Made by a program: the position numbers and the translations under genes. The notes beneath the pieces are model-generated. The model searched no databases. It was not told the origin of the DNA and worked only from the letters and a program-made list of their open reading frames with translations. A stretch of DNA of 38,783 nt. It comes from UBA6952 sp045562575. GTDB lineage: Bacteria; Chloroflexota; Dehalococcoidia; Lucifugimonadales; UBA6952. Positions 26,342-35,077 of the stretch are shown one piece after another. The DNA lies in assembly GCA_045562575.1 (NCBI GenBank), contig JBJKVQ010000005.1:1-38783 (forward strand). The letters run 5' to 3'. The first letter of the stretch is position 1; the number at the start of each line of letters is the position of its first letter.

Positions 26342-27097
26342 ATGAGTCCGTATAATATTTATTCTTTAGTATCTGAGTCTCGTCCTTTAATTATTGCAAA
26401 GTATGGAAATTCATCAAACTTTCCTGAAAACACATATATCTCTTTAGAATCTGCTATGGATAATTATGCCGATGTAATTGAAATAACTCTTCAAATGTCG
26501 TCTGATGGTTATTTAGTTGTTTTTAATGATGTATATTTGGAAAATAAAAGTGATGGACACGGTCTAGTTCAATCACAATCATTAGATTATTTGAAAAATT
26601 TAGACATTGGTAGTTGGTATAGTAAGGAATTTAAAAATCAAAGAATTGTAACCTTCCCAGAATTACTTAAACTTATAAATACTAGTATCATTTTATCTAT
26701 AAAAATAAAACCACATCAGAAACCCGGAATTGAAGCCTCGATTGAAAACACACTCATCCAATTTAATAGTATTAACATTCATGAAATCTTTTCATCAGAA
26801 TATACATACTTAGAAAAACTTAGTCAGCGGAATAAAAACATTGTTTTAGGCTACGAATTTAATAAAGGTGAAACTAAGCAATCGCTAACTTTTATGAACA
26901 CAATTAACTCTAATATTGCACATGTAAATTTTAAGGATATTACTGATAGATTGATAAGGTATTTCCATTCGGAAGAAAAAATATTAATAGTAGATACAAA
27001 TAATGGTACTCAATTAAATCAAAAACTCATTCAACTAGGAGTTGATTGTATAGCAACAAATGATCCATACAATTTATATAAAATGATAAATAAGTGA
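26342..27097 (+). CDS. Glycerophosphodiester phosphodiesterase-fold protein with degraded active site
   Basis: This 251-residue protein has the GDPD TIM-barrel outline: xxFPENTxxSLxxA near the N-terminus, SSDGYLVVFND, LDIGSWYSKEFKNQRIVTFPEL and an ATNDPY-like C-terminal end. The catalytic residues are mostly gone. The HRG motif reads KYG (K20, Y21), ExD reads EIT (E47, T49), HD reads ND (N62), and the metal Glu of the family NIEIKP motif reads Lys in SIKIKP. It is therefore probably not a phosphodiesterase; a scaffold, binding or altered-activity role is open. ATG 26342 is 5 bp after lipB, suggesting co-expression. It has no signal peptide. Confidence 0.75.
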   Translation: MSPYNIYSLVSESRPLIIAKYGNSSNFPENTYISLESAMDNYADVIEITLQMSSDGYLVVFNDVYLENKSDGHGLVQSQSLDYLKNLDIGSWYSKEFKNQRIVTFPELLKLINTSIILSIKIKPHQKPGIEASIENTLIQFNSINIHEIFSSEYTYLEKLSQRNKNIVLGYEFNKGETKQSLTFMNTINSNIAHVNFKDITDRLIRYFHSEEKILIVDTNNGTQLNQKLIQLGVDCIATNDPYNLYKMINK

Positions 27098-27160
27098 TAG
27101 GAAAATCTGTATATCTCTTTTATAATCCACATACTAACTATTCATTGAAACAGGTGAGAT

Positions 27161-27853
27161 ATGAAAAGTTTAATTGAATTGCAATCTGTTGATTTGTTAA
27201 TGGATTCCTGTCTAAAAGAGATCTCCTTGATAGAAAATGAGATCAATGACAATTCATACCTTCAATCGATAGAAACAAAAATACAAAAACTTCAAAAAAA
27301 TATAGATATATTGAACAAGGCTCTTGATCAATTAAATATCTCTATTGATACAAATAAAAACAAAATTCTAAATTTAGAAACTCGATTGTATGGTGGAGAA
27401 ATAACAAATAATAAACAATCTGAAGCAACCGTAATCGAAATTGACACATTGAAGTCACAAACTGTCGATTATGAAGATAAATCTTTACAATGTATAATTA
27501 AGTTAGAACCATTTGAAAAAGAATTGCAAACAACTACTGTGATATATGAATCAGCTAAAACAGAAAAACATGATTCAAAAACATCCCTTCAAATCAAATT
27601 AGAAAATTTACACACACAACGTACGAACCTTTTAGAAGAGAAAACATATTTACTTAAAACAGTGGATAAAGCCTACTTAGAAAAATATAATCTCATTAGA
27701 AAGCGAAAACCAAATGCTGTTGGTGTCACAGAAAGAGGTATTTGTTCTGCCTGTAATGTTAAGTTGCCTACAGGAGAATTAAATTCCCTTAAACAATCCA
27801 CCACTATTTCTTATTGTAAAACCTGTGGTGCTATAATCTTTTATCTATCATGA
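27161..27853 (+). CDS. Coiled-coil protein with C-terminal C4 zinc ribbon (COG1579 type)
   Basis: This 230-residue protein has a long predicted antiparallel coiled coil (about residues 1-190, with heptad-like Leu/Ile and many Lys/Glu). A C-terminal zinc ribbon has two Cys pairs, CSAC and CKTC, about 30 residues apart. This matches the COG1579/DUF164 family, thought to bind nucleic acid. ATG 27161 follows AGGTGA. Its stop overlaps the start of the next gene (ATGA at 27850-27853), so the two proteins are translationally coupled. Confidence 0.85.
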   Translation: MKSLIELQSVDLLMDSCLKEISLIENEINDNSYLQSIETKIQKLQKNIDILNKALDQLNISIDTNKNKILNLETRLYGGEITNNKQSEATVIEIDTLKSQTVDYEDKSLQCIIKLEPFEKELQTTTVIYESAKTEKHDSKTSLQIKLENLHTQRTNLLEEKTYLLKTVDKAYLEKYNLIRKRKPNAVGVTERGICSACNVKLPTGELNSLKQSTTISYCKTCGAIIFYLS

Positions 27854-29118
27854 ATAATTCAATAAATCTTTATTCTTCAGACTCTAGTAGTCAGATAAAT
27901 TCAAACGATAATCAAACCTTTGTTTTTAAAGATTCCTTGGAATTAAACCCAGTGCTTCTTCATAAATTCATTATTTCCATACTTGATAATAAAAACGTAA
28001 ACAAATGTGTTATTCATTTTCCAGTAAATATAAATAAACTGTTTTGGGAATTAATGAATTTAAGTAATTTCCTCAATTGGATTGGGGTAAATGTAGAAAC
28101 AATAATACCAAATCCCATTGATAACAAATTCAAAGACCATTTATCTTCGACCTATAATAAGGTAAAAAAATCTACTCTTGAATATTTTCAACAACCAGCC
28201 AGTGAAGGAAAGGTTTTGGGTAGAATTCCATTTGGGTATGTTAAAGATATAGATGGCGGTTATAAAATATATGAACCAGAATCAATAATAATAAAAGAAA
28301 TCTTCTCATTATATGTAAATGCAAATTATGGTTTAAGAAAAATTGCTGCACATTTAAATATTAAGGATATAAAAACTCGAAAAGGTAATCCCTGGAACAT
28401 TGCGTCTTTGCGTTTGATATTGACCAATCCAATTTACATGGGCACATATAGAAGATATAGGTTTACAAAGCTTTCAAACCATCAACCAATTATAGATTCT
28501 TCTATTTTTCGAAATGCTCAAGATATTATTGCTTCGAGATCACCATATAGAAAACTTCCAAAGAAGGACTTTTTCCTATTATCAGGATTAGCAAAATGTG
28601 GATATTGTAAAAATAGTTATGTTGGGGTTCAAAAACATCAATATTGGAAAACTTACTCATCCAGAGTAAATAAAGGCTCCTATAAATATTATAAATGCTT
28701 ATCTAACTTGAATGAAAATATATGTATGTCGGAGACCAGATCAGCTGAAAAATTTGAATCTAATATTATCGAAAGAATAATTTCATCTCTGCCTACGAGT
28801 CACAACCTTACGTATAATATTTTTTACAATTTGTTTTCTATTCTACTAACAGAATTTAATATGAAAGAATACTCACTGGAACATCCTGAATATTCAGTAT
28901 CGGAATTATTAAATTTAGATTTCATATCGAATAATACAGATTCCGATTTGTACAATCAAATACTTGATGCATGGAAATCAAATTCATTATTGACGTTTGT
29001 TATTAATGTTTTTTCAAACAAATGGGATTTATTATCGCCTGAAATAAAACGTTTAATCCTAAAACTATCCATTAACCATATCAATGTTTATCAAAACCAA
29101 GTGCGTGTTTCAATATAA
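27850..29118 (+). CDS. Large serine recombinase homologue with degraded catalytic domain
   Basis: This 422-residue protein has an intact recombinase (DNA-binding) domain, about 115-230: GRIPFGYVKDIDGGYKIY, then LRKIAAHLNIKDIKTRKG and ILTNPIYMGTYR. The family Cys-rich zinc ribbon follows (KCGYCKNSY, then KCL and ENIC; about 255-300). The N-terminal resolvase domain is short and degraded. A Ser occurs at residue 10 (NLYSSDS), but the RVS-type Arg8 is Tyr, and the DRLSR Arg cluster reads PVNINK. The region between them is shortened. It therefore probably does not recombine DNA and may act as a DNA-binding protein. It overlaps the zinc-ribbon gene and lies next to rnpB, with no att sites or cargo genes nearby, so it is not a recent element. 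Confidence 0.75.
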   Translation: MNNSINLYSSDSSSQINSNDNQTFVFKDSLELNPVLLHKFIISILDNKNVNKCVIHFPVNINKLFWELMNLSNFLNWIGVNVETIIPNPIDNKFKDHLSSTYNKVKKSTLEYFQQPASEGKVLGRIPFGYVKDIDGGYKIYEPESIIIKEIFSLYVNANYGLRKIAAHLNIKDIKTRKGNPWNIASLRLILTNPIYMGTYRRYRFTKLSNHQPIIDSSIFRNAQDIIASRSPYRKLPKKDFFLLSGLAKCGYCKNSYVGVQKHQYWKTYSSRVNKGSYKYYKCLSNLNENICMSETRSAEKFESNIIERIISSLPTSHNLTYNIFYNLFSILLTEFNMKEYSLEHPEYSVSELLNLDFISNNTDSDLYNQILDAWKSNSLLTFVINVFSNKWDLLSPEIKRLILKLSINHINVYQNQVRVSI

Positions 29119-29124
29119 ACTCAG

Positions 29125-29153
29125 TTTACTTATTTACATATTTCATATATTAT
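29125..29153 (+). promoter_or_regulatory. Promoter of rnpB
   Basis: TTTACT (29125-29130) and TATTAT (29148-29153) are exactly 17 bp apart. The predicted start near 29160 coincides with the hairpin-forming CCTTCGAAGG just before the RNase P RNA P1 strand. Confidence 0.65.
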
Positions 29154-29160
29154 TTATCCT

Positions 29161-29512
29161 TCGAAGGGTTGAGGAAACTAGGTGACTGCTGCTTTTAAAA
29201 GCAGAGGAAAGTCCGAGCACCATCGAGCAAAGTGCTGGGTAACACCCAGGCAAGGAAACTTGATAGAAAGTGCCACAGAAATATACCGCCTATTCATTTA
29301 GGTAAGGGTGAAAACGCGAGGTAAGAGCTCACGGTTCCTGCGGTGACGTTAGGAATTAGGTAAACCTCACTTGGTGCAAGACCGAATAGGGAAACGTAAC
29401 TGCTCGAGTAGTTTCCGGGTAGGTCGCATGAGTGTAATGGTAACATTACATCTAGATAGATGGTCACCACCTTAACACCAAAGGTACAGAACTCGGCTTA
29501 TAGGTTTCCTTA
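29161..29512 (+). ncRNA. rnpB: RNase P RNA (M1-like)
   Basis: The catalytic RNA of RNase P trims tRNA 5' leaders. Conserved cores seen in order are GAGGAAAGTCC (P4 5' strand, about 29204), ACAGAAATATACCGCC, a GGTAAGGGTGAAA segment, GGTAAGAGCTCAC, AGGTAAACCTCACT, and near the 3' end ACAGAACTCGGCTTAT. The 5' AGGAAAC (29172-29178) pairs with GTTTCCT (29504-29510) to close P1. The exact ends are uncertain by a few bases. No intrinsic terminator is obvious, and the convergent panE-like stop codon begins at 29518. Confidence 0.95.
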
Positions 29513-29515
29513 ATC

Positions 29516-30433
29516 CTACGAATAATTGTGATAAAGAATGTTGATTTTATTATAAATATCCAGATTGATAGGACATTCCGTATTTGTTTCTTCAGCAAGT
29601 TTGATAACCGCACCACTGAGAGCATTAATCTCTATCTCTTTCTTGTTATCAAGATCAAGTTTCATAGATGCTATCAAATCATCTGATTCATCAACAAGAT
29701 ATTGGTAAATTGATTCAGTGATACTGGAACCTGTTTGATACCCTTTTTTTATTCCTATTTCCTCTATTTCTTTCATGGATTGTTTCAATATTTTATGAGT
29801 TATTGTATTAGCTAATATTGACTTTATATCAGTGTTATAGGCACATGTCATACCTGCTAAGACAGCAATAAAAAACCATTTCTTCCAGATTTCTGGCAAA
29901 ATATTGTTAGATTCGGTATAAGGGATTTTTGCATTTGTGAATATTTTTGTCATTTTGTTTATAACGTCATCTTGAGAAGAATGTATACTGCCAAAAACCA
30001 AATCTACTACATTTCCTTGTTGGTTAACATATCCTGGTTTTTTGATTTGTGTTTCAATATATATAAGACCTGGTATTATCGTATTCTTACCAATAATTGT
30101 TTCTAAATCTTTCCAGCTAGTGATACCATTTTGAAGACATAATACTTTTGCATAAGGATTTATATGTTCTGCTATTTGTTTTGCAACCGAATCGTTATGA
30201 TATGTTTTAACAGTGTAGATAATTAGATCAGAGTTTTCTATTGATTTAATTGAATCTGTAGCTTTTACAGGGACAAGTTTCACGCCATCATTTGTTTCTA
30301 GATATAATCCATTTTTTTGCATGGATTCAAGATGACTTCCTCTAGCAATAAGTGTGGCATTAATACGTATTTGTGCTAGTTTATGACCAATATAACTTCC
30401 AACTGCTCCAGCACCCATTATGGATATTTTCAT
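29516..30433 (-). CDS. 2-Dehydropantoate 2-reductase family protein (PanE/ApbA)
   Basis: This 305-residue protein has a Rossmann GAGAVGSYIG motif at residues 7-16, the LQNG segment with the conserved Asn, and the KKWFFIAVLAGMTCAYN segment of the C-terminal helical domain with the conserved Lys. Family members reduce ketopantoate to pantoate with NADPH for CoA synthesis. Many homologues outside pan loci have other 2-oxoacid substrates, so I give no symbol. It is 10 bp downstream of the PQQ-dehydrogenase gene (minus strand) and probably co-transcribed. Its end abuts the 3' end of rnpB. Confidence 0.82.
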   Translation of the reverse strand: MKISIMGAGAVGSYIGHKLAQIRINATLIARGSHLESMQKNGLYLETNDGVKLVPVKATDSIKSIENSDLIIYTVKTYHNDSVAKQIAEHINPYAKVLCLQNGITSWKDLETIIGKNTIIPGLIYIETQIKKPGYVNQQGNVVDLVFGSIHSSQDDVINKMTKIFTNAKIPYTESNNILPEIWKKWFFIAVLAGMTCAYNTDIKSILANTITHKILKQSMKEIEEIGIKKGYQTGSSITESIYQYLVDESDDLIASMKLDLDNKKEIEINALSGAVIKLAEETNTECPINLDIYNKINILYHNYS

Positions 30434-30443
30434 ATTATTTCCT

Positions 30444-31592
30444 TTACGGATTGGTTATTCTCCAAATTGTAGAATTTGCTTCGTCACATATTAAAAATAT
30501 TTCACCTTTTGAATTAATATCAACGTCACGAATTCTTCCTATTTTGTCTTTAAGAATAATGGTTTCATTACTAACATTTCCATCATTAATGCTGATTTTC
30601 AGAAGCATTTTGAATTTTAAAGATGTAACTAATAAATCATTTGACCATTCTGGAAATTCATCTCCTTTGTAAAAAACTATATCGCTAGGAGCAATTGAAG
30701 GCACCCAAGAAACTATTGGTTTTAAATATTCATCTCTAAATGCTTCACCATTACCAATTTTTGTTCCAATATAATTTGTACCACCCCAACCGATATTATT
30801 CCAACCATAATTCGTACCAGGTAAGACTAATCCTATGAAATCCCCACCTTTAGCTCCGTGATTGCTTAAATACATACTTCCATTCGTAGATAATGCCAAA
30901 CCCTGTGGGTTTCTAAGCCCTATTTGATACACTTCAGATAAGGAATCAGGGTATTCATCGAATCTATCACTAGCTTCGGTCTGATTTAGTTTAATTTCAA
31001 CAACGCTACCGATGTGATTTCCAGGATTTTGAGAAAGTTCTCCATTTCCTCTTTCTCCAATAGTCGCATAAATATTATCCTCTTGGATAAGTAATCGAGA
31101 ACCAAAATGTTTACTACTATCCAGATAAGGGAGAGCTTCTAAAAGTATTTCAAAATTATTGATTTCATTGTACGGGGGTACAAATTCGCCTTTTCCTATT
31201 GCTGTTGTATATTTATCTTGATTATTTTTCATAGTGAAGCTTATATATAAATTGTCCTTGTAATAAGTAATATCTAATAAACCTCCTTGGCCATAGCTAA
31301 TTAGAGGAATCGTATGTTTTATTTGAGAGACTTTATAAGTGCTTAAGTTAACTAATGATAAGCCACCTTCTTTTTCAGTAATAACTACCATTTCATCATT
31401 GATAAATTCCATGGACCATGGGTTATCAAAAGTATTAGTTAATTCAATTTTTTCTAATTTTATAACTGATTCATTAGTTACATAATCGCGATAGTCATGG
31501 ATAATTGATCTATCATCTTGATGTAATTCAGCTTCTTGTTGGCAACTTAATGTAAAGAATGTGCTTAGTAATATTAAAATAATATTTTTCAT
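30444..31592 (-). CDS. PQQ-dependent sugar dehydrogenase-like lipoprotein (glucose/sorbosone dehydrogenase fold)
   Basis: This 382-residue protein begins MKNIILILLSTFFTLSCQQ. That is a lipoprotein signal with the lipobox TLSC, which supports ATG 31592 over an in-frame start at 31637. The rest is a six-bladed propeller of the glucose/sorbosone dehydrogenase family: NPWSMEFI, GQGGLLDITY, HFGSRLLIQEDNIYATIGERG, IGLRNPQGLAL, NHGAKGGDF and NYGWNNIGWG. Such proteins oxidise sugars or related aldoses with PQQ or a similar cofactor; the substrate is unknown. It is probably anchored outside the membrane by lipid. It diverges from birA with a 54-bp gap. Confidence 0.88.
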   Translation of the reverse strand: MKNIILILLSTFFTLSCQQEAELHQDDRSIIHDYRDYVTNESVIKLEKIELTNTFDNPWSMEFINDEMVVITEKEGGLSLVNLSTYKVSQIKHTIPLISYGQGGLLDITYYKDNLYISFTMKNNQDKYTTAIGKGEFVPPYNEINNFEILLEALPYLDSSKHFGSRLLIQEDNIYATIGERGNGELSQNPGNHIGSVVEIKLNQTEASDRFDEYPDSLSEVYQIGLRNPQGLALSTNGSMYLSNHGAKGGDFIGLVLPGTNYGWNNIGWGGTNYIGTKIGNGEAFRDEYLKPIVSWVPSIAPSDIVFYKGDEFPEWSNDLLVTSLKFKMLLKISINDGNVSNETIILKDKIGRIRDVDINSKGEIFLICDEANSTIWRITNP

Positions 31593-31646
31593 ATGTTTTA
31601 GTATTTGTTCATATTTACTATAATTATTATTATACATCGATATGGA
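31593..31646. promoter_or_regulatory. Short divergent promoter region (PQQ dehydrogenase / birA)
   Basis: This 54-bp gap holds TATAAT on the plus strand (31619-31624) and a TATAAT-like run on the minus strand. The -35 of each would fall inside or near the other gene. Individual promoters are not certain. Confidence 0.35.
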
Positions 31647-32426
31647 ATGTTGAGGTTAATCATTAGTTTAAACATAAATTCTATTAGTCTTGAACTAGCC
31701 GATTCTATCATTGGCAGTAACTTTATCTATTTAGATCAAACTACATCTACCATGGATGATGCCCGAAAATATGTAGGTGATTTGAGTAACGATGGTTTAG
31801 TTATTTTTGCTGAACATCAAACCAAGGCTAGGGGAAGACAGGGTAGAGACTGGATTAGTGAACAAAGTCAAAACATTACTTTTTCTATATTAGTCTATCC
31901 AGATCGAGAAATGATAAATCAATTAACAATTCTTTCATCAGTAATAATTGCTCGCTTTTTAGAATCTATACAATTAAATCCACAAATTAAATGGCCTAAC
32001 GATGTGTTAGTCAATAATAAAAAAATTGCAGGTATATTAGTAGAATCACTATATCAAGAAAATACTCCTACTAGCGCAATAATTGGTATTGGTCTAAATG
32101 TTAATTATTTCCCATCAGTTGAATTAACAAATGGCAAAACTGCGACTAGCATTTCACATGAACTCGGACATACAATAGATAGGTCGATAATTTTAATAAA
32201 CTTATTAAAACAATTTAATAGTTTTTATACTAAAGAGCATCCATGGGAATCTATATTTGAATATTGGAATCAACATTTGATAACATTAGGTCAAAATATA
32301 ACCATTAAAACTAATAATCAAATCCAAATCACAGGCATAGCTGAATGTGTTAATCAATCAGGGGCTCTGCAAGTACGAAAAGAAAATGGTGATATAGAAT
32401 TTATTGACTATGGTGAAATAATCTAA
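31647..32426 (+). CDS. birA: Biotin--[acetyl-CoA carboxylase] ligase, monofunctional type
   Basis: This 259-residue biotin protein ligase carries ARGRQGRDW (the biotinyl-AMP loop, GRGRxGRxW type), KWPNDVL and KIAGILVE. It activates biotin and attaches it to carboxylase carrier lysines. There is no N-terminal helix-turn-helix, so it should be a ligase without the repressor function. I chose ATG 31647 over an in-frame TTG at 31605; the upstream part would be only hydrophobic residues unlike the family. It leads a short plus-strand run with the SDR gene (18 bp) and the Bax-inhibitor gene. Confidence 0.9.
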   Translation: MLRLIISLNINSISLELADSIIGSNFIYLDQTTSTMDDARKYVGDLSNDGLVIFAEHQTKARGRQGRDWISEQSQNITFSILVYPDREMINQLTILSSVIIARFLESIQLNPQIKWPNDVLVNNKKIAGILVESLYQENTPTSAIIGIGLNVNYFPSVELTNGKTATSISHELGHTIDRSIILINLLKQFNSFYTKEHPWESIFEYWNQHLITLGQNITIKTNNQIQITGIAECVNQSGALQVRKENGDIEFIDYGEII

Positions 32427-32444
32427 TGATTATAGGAGATAACA

Positions 32445-33233
32445 ATGCTAGATAAGCTTAATTTAGAAGGAAAAACAATCGTAGTAACTGGTGGAGGATC
32501 TGGATTAGGTAAAGCAATGTCGCTAGCACTAGCAGAAGCAGGTGCTGATGTAGTTGTTGCAGCTAGAAGACAAAATCTTCTCGATGAAACTGCCTCTGAA
32601 ATACAAAACATTGGAAGAAGATCTTTAGGAGTGGCTACTGATGTTACTGATTCAAAACAAATAGACAACTTATTTGCAATTGTCAGAAAAGAATTTGGAC
32701 AAATTGACGTTTTAATTAATAATGCAGGTATCGTGAGAGGTCAAACCCCAAAACCTATATGGGAAATAACAGATGAGGAATGGAGAGAAGGAATCGACGT
32801 TAATCTCAGCAGTACTTTCTATTGTAGTAGGGCTGTAGCGCAAGAGATGACTGAAAGAGGATCTGGAAAAATCATCAATGTTGCATCAGGTTTAGGTTTC
32901 CGTGGGGCTAATAATAACTATATGTATGGAGCTGCAAAAGGTGGAGTTGTTAATTTAACCCGAGTTTTAACGAATAGTCTTTCTAGGCATGGGGTTAATG
33001 TTAGCTGTATAGTACCAGGTTTTATTAGTACTGATGTTGATAGAGACCATCGATCTCCATATATCCCAATCGGAAGAACAGGCTATCCTGTGGAAATAGG
33101 ACCTTTAGCAGTATATCTCGCGTCTGATGCATCCAATTATGTTTCGGGAAACTTTTTTACTTTAGATGGTGGAGGCCTAGCCGGAGGAATTGCTCCTACT
33201 GGTTTTTCACTAGAATCAGAAATTTCACTCTAA
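32445..33233 (+). CDS. Short-chain dehydrogenase/reductase (3-oxoacyl-ACP reductase-like)
   Basis: This 262-residue classical SDR has TGGGSGLGKA (NAD(P)-binding), NNAG, the catalytic Ser in INVASGLG, YGAAKGG (YxxxK catalytic pair) and PGFISTDVD. It reduces or oxidises an alcohol/ketone; the substrate cannot be told. An AGGAG site precedes ATG 32445. Fatty acid reductase (FabG) is possible, but many SDRs of this length differ in role. Confidence 0.9.
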   Translation: MLDKLNLEGKTIVVTGGGSGLGKAMSLALAEAGADVVVAARRQNLLDETASEIQNIGRRSLGVATDVTDSKQIDNLFAIVRKEFGQIDVLINNAGIVRGQTPKPIWEITDEEWREGIDVNLSSTFYCSRAVAQEMTERGSGKIINVASGLGFRGANNNYMYGAAKGGVVNLTRVLTNSLSRHGVNVSCIVPGFISTDVDRDHRSPYIPIGRTGYPVEIGPLAVYLASDASNYVSGNFFTLDGGGLAGGIAPTGFSLESEISL

Positions 33234-33248
33234 TTTACAGGAGGACTT

Positions 33249-34016
33249 ATGTATAGTAGTAGAGGGCAACAAAATACAGGACATCTTTCATTACGATCTG
33301 GAAATCCAGCACTATCTTCTAAAACATTTGAAAATATTCAATACGTTGATGATAGAGTAATGACAATTGATGGGACGGTTAATAGAACAATCATTTCTTT
33401 GTTTATTTTGCTTGCATCAGGAACATTCACCTTTATATATCAAATCACAGCTTTTACGTTTATTGGAGCTATCTTAGCTTTTATACTAGTTATAGCAACA
33501 ATGTTTAAACCCCAATGGTCTCCTAAAACGGTTCCTTTATACTCTTTATTTCAAGGTATGGCACTGGGTGGGATTTCATATATGTTTAATTCTATGTATG
33601 AAGGAATTGTAACTCAGGCAATAGTTTTAACTGCTGGTATCTTTTTCTCATTATTACTCGCATACAAATCCCGTTTGATCAAAGCAACAGAAAATTTTAA
33701 ATTAGGAGTTGCAGCAGCAACCGGGGGAATATTTATTCTATACCTTGTTAGTTTTGCTATGAGTATGTTTGGTGGCGGAGTTATGCCAATTATGGATATA
33801 ACCAACAGTTCCATGATAAGTATTGGATTCAGTGTGTTTGTAGTTATTATAGCTTCACTTAATCTAGTACTAGATTTTGACTTCATAGAGGAAGCAGCTG
33901 AAAGAGGAGTCCCTAAATATATGGAATGGAGAGCAACTCTTGGGCTTCTTGTCACATTAGTATGGCTGTATCTTGAGATACTTCGTTTACTTGCAAAATT
34001 ACAGAGCAGACGTTAA
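33249..34016 (+). CDS. Bax inhibitor-1/YccA-like membrane protein
   Basis: This 255-residue protein has an N-terminal SGNPALSSKTF motif typical of the bacterial PF12811-type branch, then about seven hydrophobic segments (from residue 45 to 250). Such proteins are integral membrane proteins of uncertain role. An AGGAGG site precedes ATG 33249. It ends one base from the convergent ispH stop (34016 and 34018), so the two transcripts must overlap. Confidence 0.88.
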   Translation: MYSSRGQQNTGHLSLRSGNPALSSKTFENIQYVDDRVMTIDGTVNRTIISLFILLASGTFTFIYQITAFTFIGAILAFILVIATMFKPQWSPKTVPLYSLFQGMALGGISYMFNSMYEGIVTQAIVLTAGIFFSLLLAYKSRLIKATENFKLGVAAATGGIFILYLVSFAMSMFGGGVMPIMDITNSSMISIGFSVFVVIIASLNLVLDFDFIEEAAERGVPKYMEWRATLGLLVTLVWLYLEILRLLAKLQSRR

Positions 34017-34017
34017 T

Positions 34018-34923
34018 TTAAACGACCTCTTTAGGTAATTTAAAATTTACGTTTTCTTCAGCATATACAATATTTTTTATATTTGTTGGCTTTAACTTTT
34101 CAATAACACCATTAACTAAAACTTCAGGAGTAGACGCCCCTGAAGTAATACCAATGGAACTTTTTCCTTTTAACCAATCTAGTTTGACATCTTCAGGACC
34201 ATTAACTAAATATGCTTCTATTCCTCTTTCTGAAGCGAGCTCCTTCAGCCTATTGCTATTTGAACTATTTTTTGCTCCTACAACAAGGACTAGATCTACT
34301 TCATCTGATATTGAATCAAGAGCATTTTGTCTATTAGTTGTAGCGTAACAAATATCATTTCTAGTAATAAGTTGAGGGAATTTCTGTTTTAACGCTGAAA
34401 TAATATTAGCTGTATCAGAAACACTCAACGTGGTTTGTGTAAGTGCTACAACTTTTTCTAAATTTGGAACGTTTAATAAGGGTATATCATCGACACTTTC
34501 GACAAGTATTGTATTGTCAGGTGCTTCGCCCATTGTGCCAATGACTTCATCATGTCCTTTATGACCAACTAAAAGAATTGTGTAGCCATCTTTAGCATAT
34601 TTAATAGCTTCAACATGGACTTTGGTAACTAAAGGGCATGTTGCATCAATAATGTTTAAATTTTTCTTTTGAGCTTCTTCCCAGACTAGTGGAGAAACAC
34701 CATGTGCAGAAAAGATAACTGTTGAGTTTTCTGGTATTTCAGAAATTTCTTCAACAAATATTGCACCTTTATCTTTTAATTCATTAACAACATGTTGATT
34801 ATGGATAATCTCATGTCTTACATATATGGGATTTCCAATTTTGGTTAAAGCTAATTCGACAATATCAACAGCTCTAACCACACCAGCACAATATCCACGA
34901 GGTTCAGCAAGTAAAATATCCAT
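34018..34923 (-). CDS. ispH: 4-Hydroxy-3-methylbut-2-enyl diphosphate reductase
   Basis: This 301-residue IspH/LytB carries the three Cys that hold its Fe4S4 cluster: C12 (RGYCAGVVRA), the Cys in IDATCPLV and the Cys in NDICYATTNRQ. Glu/His motifs (ISEIPENSTVIFSAHG, VGHKGHDEV) and the end SGASTPEVLV are present. It makes isopentenyl and dimethylallyl diphosphate in the MEP pathway. ATG 34923 follows AAGGA. It is a single-gene transcript divergent from the A-type carrier gene. Confidence 0.95.
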   Translation of the reverse strand: MDILLAEPRGYCAGVVRAVDIVELALTKIGNPIYVRHEIIHNQHVVNELKDKGAIFVEEISEIPENSTVIFSAHGVSPLVWEEAQKKNLNIIDATCPLVTKVHVEAIKYAKDGYTILLVGHKGHDEVIGTMGEAPDNTILVESVDDIPLLNVPNLEKVVALTQTTLSVSDTANIISALKQKFPQLITRNDICYATTNRQNALDSISDEVDLVLVVGAKNSSNSNRLKELASERGIEAYLVNGPEDVKLDWLKGKSSIGITSGASTPEVLVNGVIEKLKPTNIKNIVYAEENVNFKLPKEVV

Positions 34924-35012
34924 AAATATCCTTTGGCAATTTTGTAATAGTTATATTGTTGTTTAAATAAAGAGAATTAGTCAACCCGATGTATCTGTGT
35001 TTGATAAGTTCA

Positions 35013-35041
35013 TTGACTGCAAAAAGCCATAATGCTAAACT
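35013..35041 (+). promoter_or_regulatory. Promoter of the A-type carrier gene
   Basis: TTGACT (35013-35018) and TAAACT (35036-35041) are exactly 17 bp apart, with an extended TGC immediately before the -10. The predicted start near 35048 leaves a 30-nt leader. Confidence 0.65.
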
Positions 35042-35077
35042 CTAGTCATATTATTACATTAAAATTGAGGTAATGAA

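Noticed and set aside
27850..29118. Serine recombinase as sign of an integrated mobile element
   Set aside because: No att-like repeats, cargo or second mobile gene. It overlaps a housekeeping-type gene, and the catalytic domain is degraded.
31605..31646. Upstream TTG start for birA
   Set aside because: It adds only a run of Ile/Phe residues not found in the family, and ATG 31647 fits the N-terminus better.
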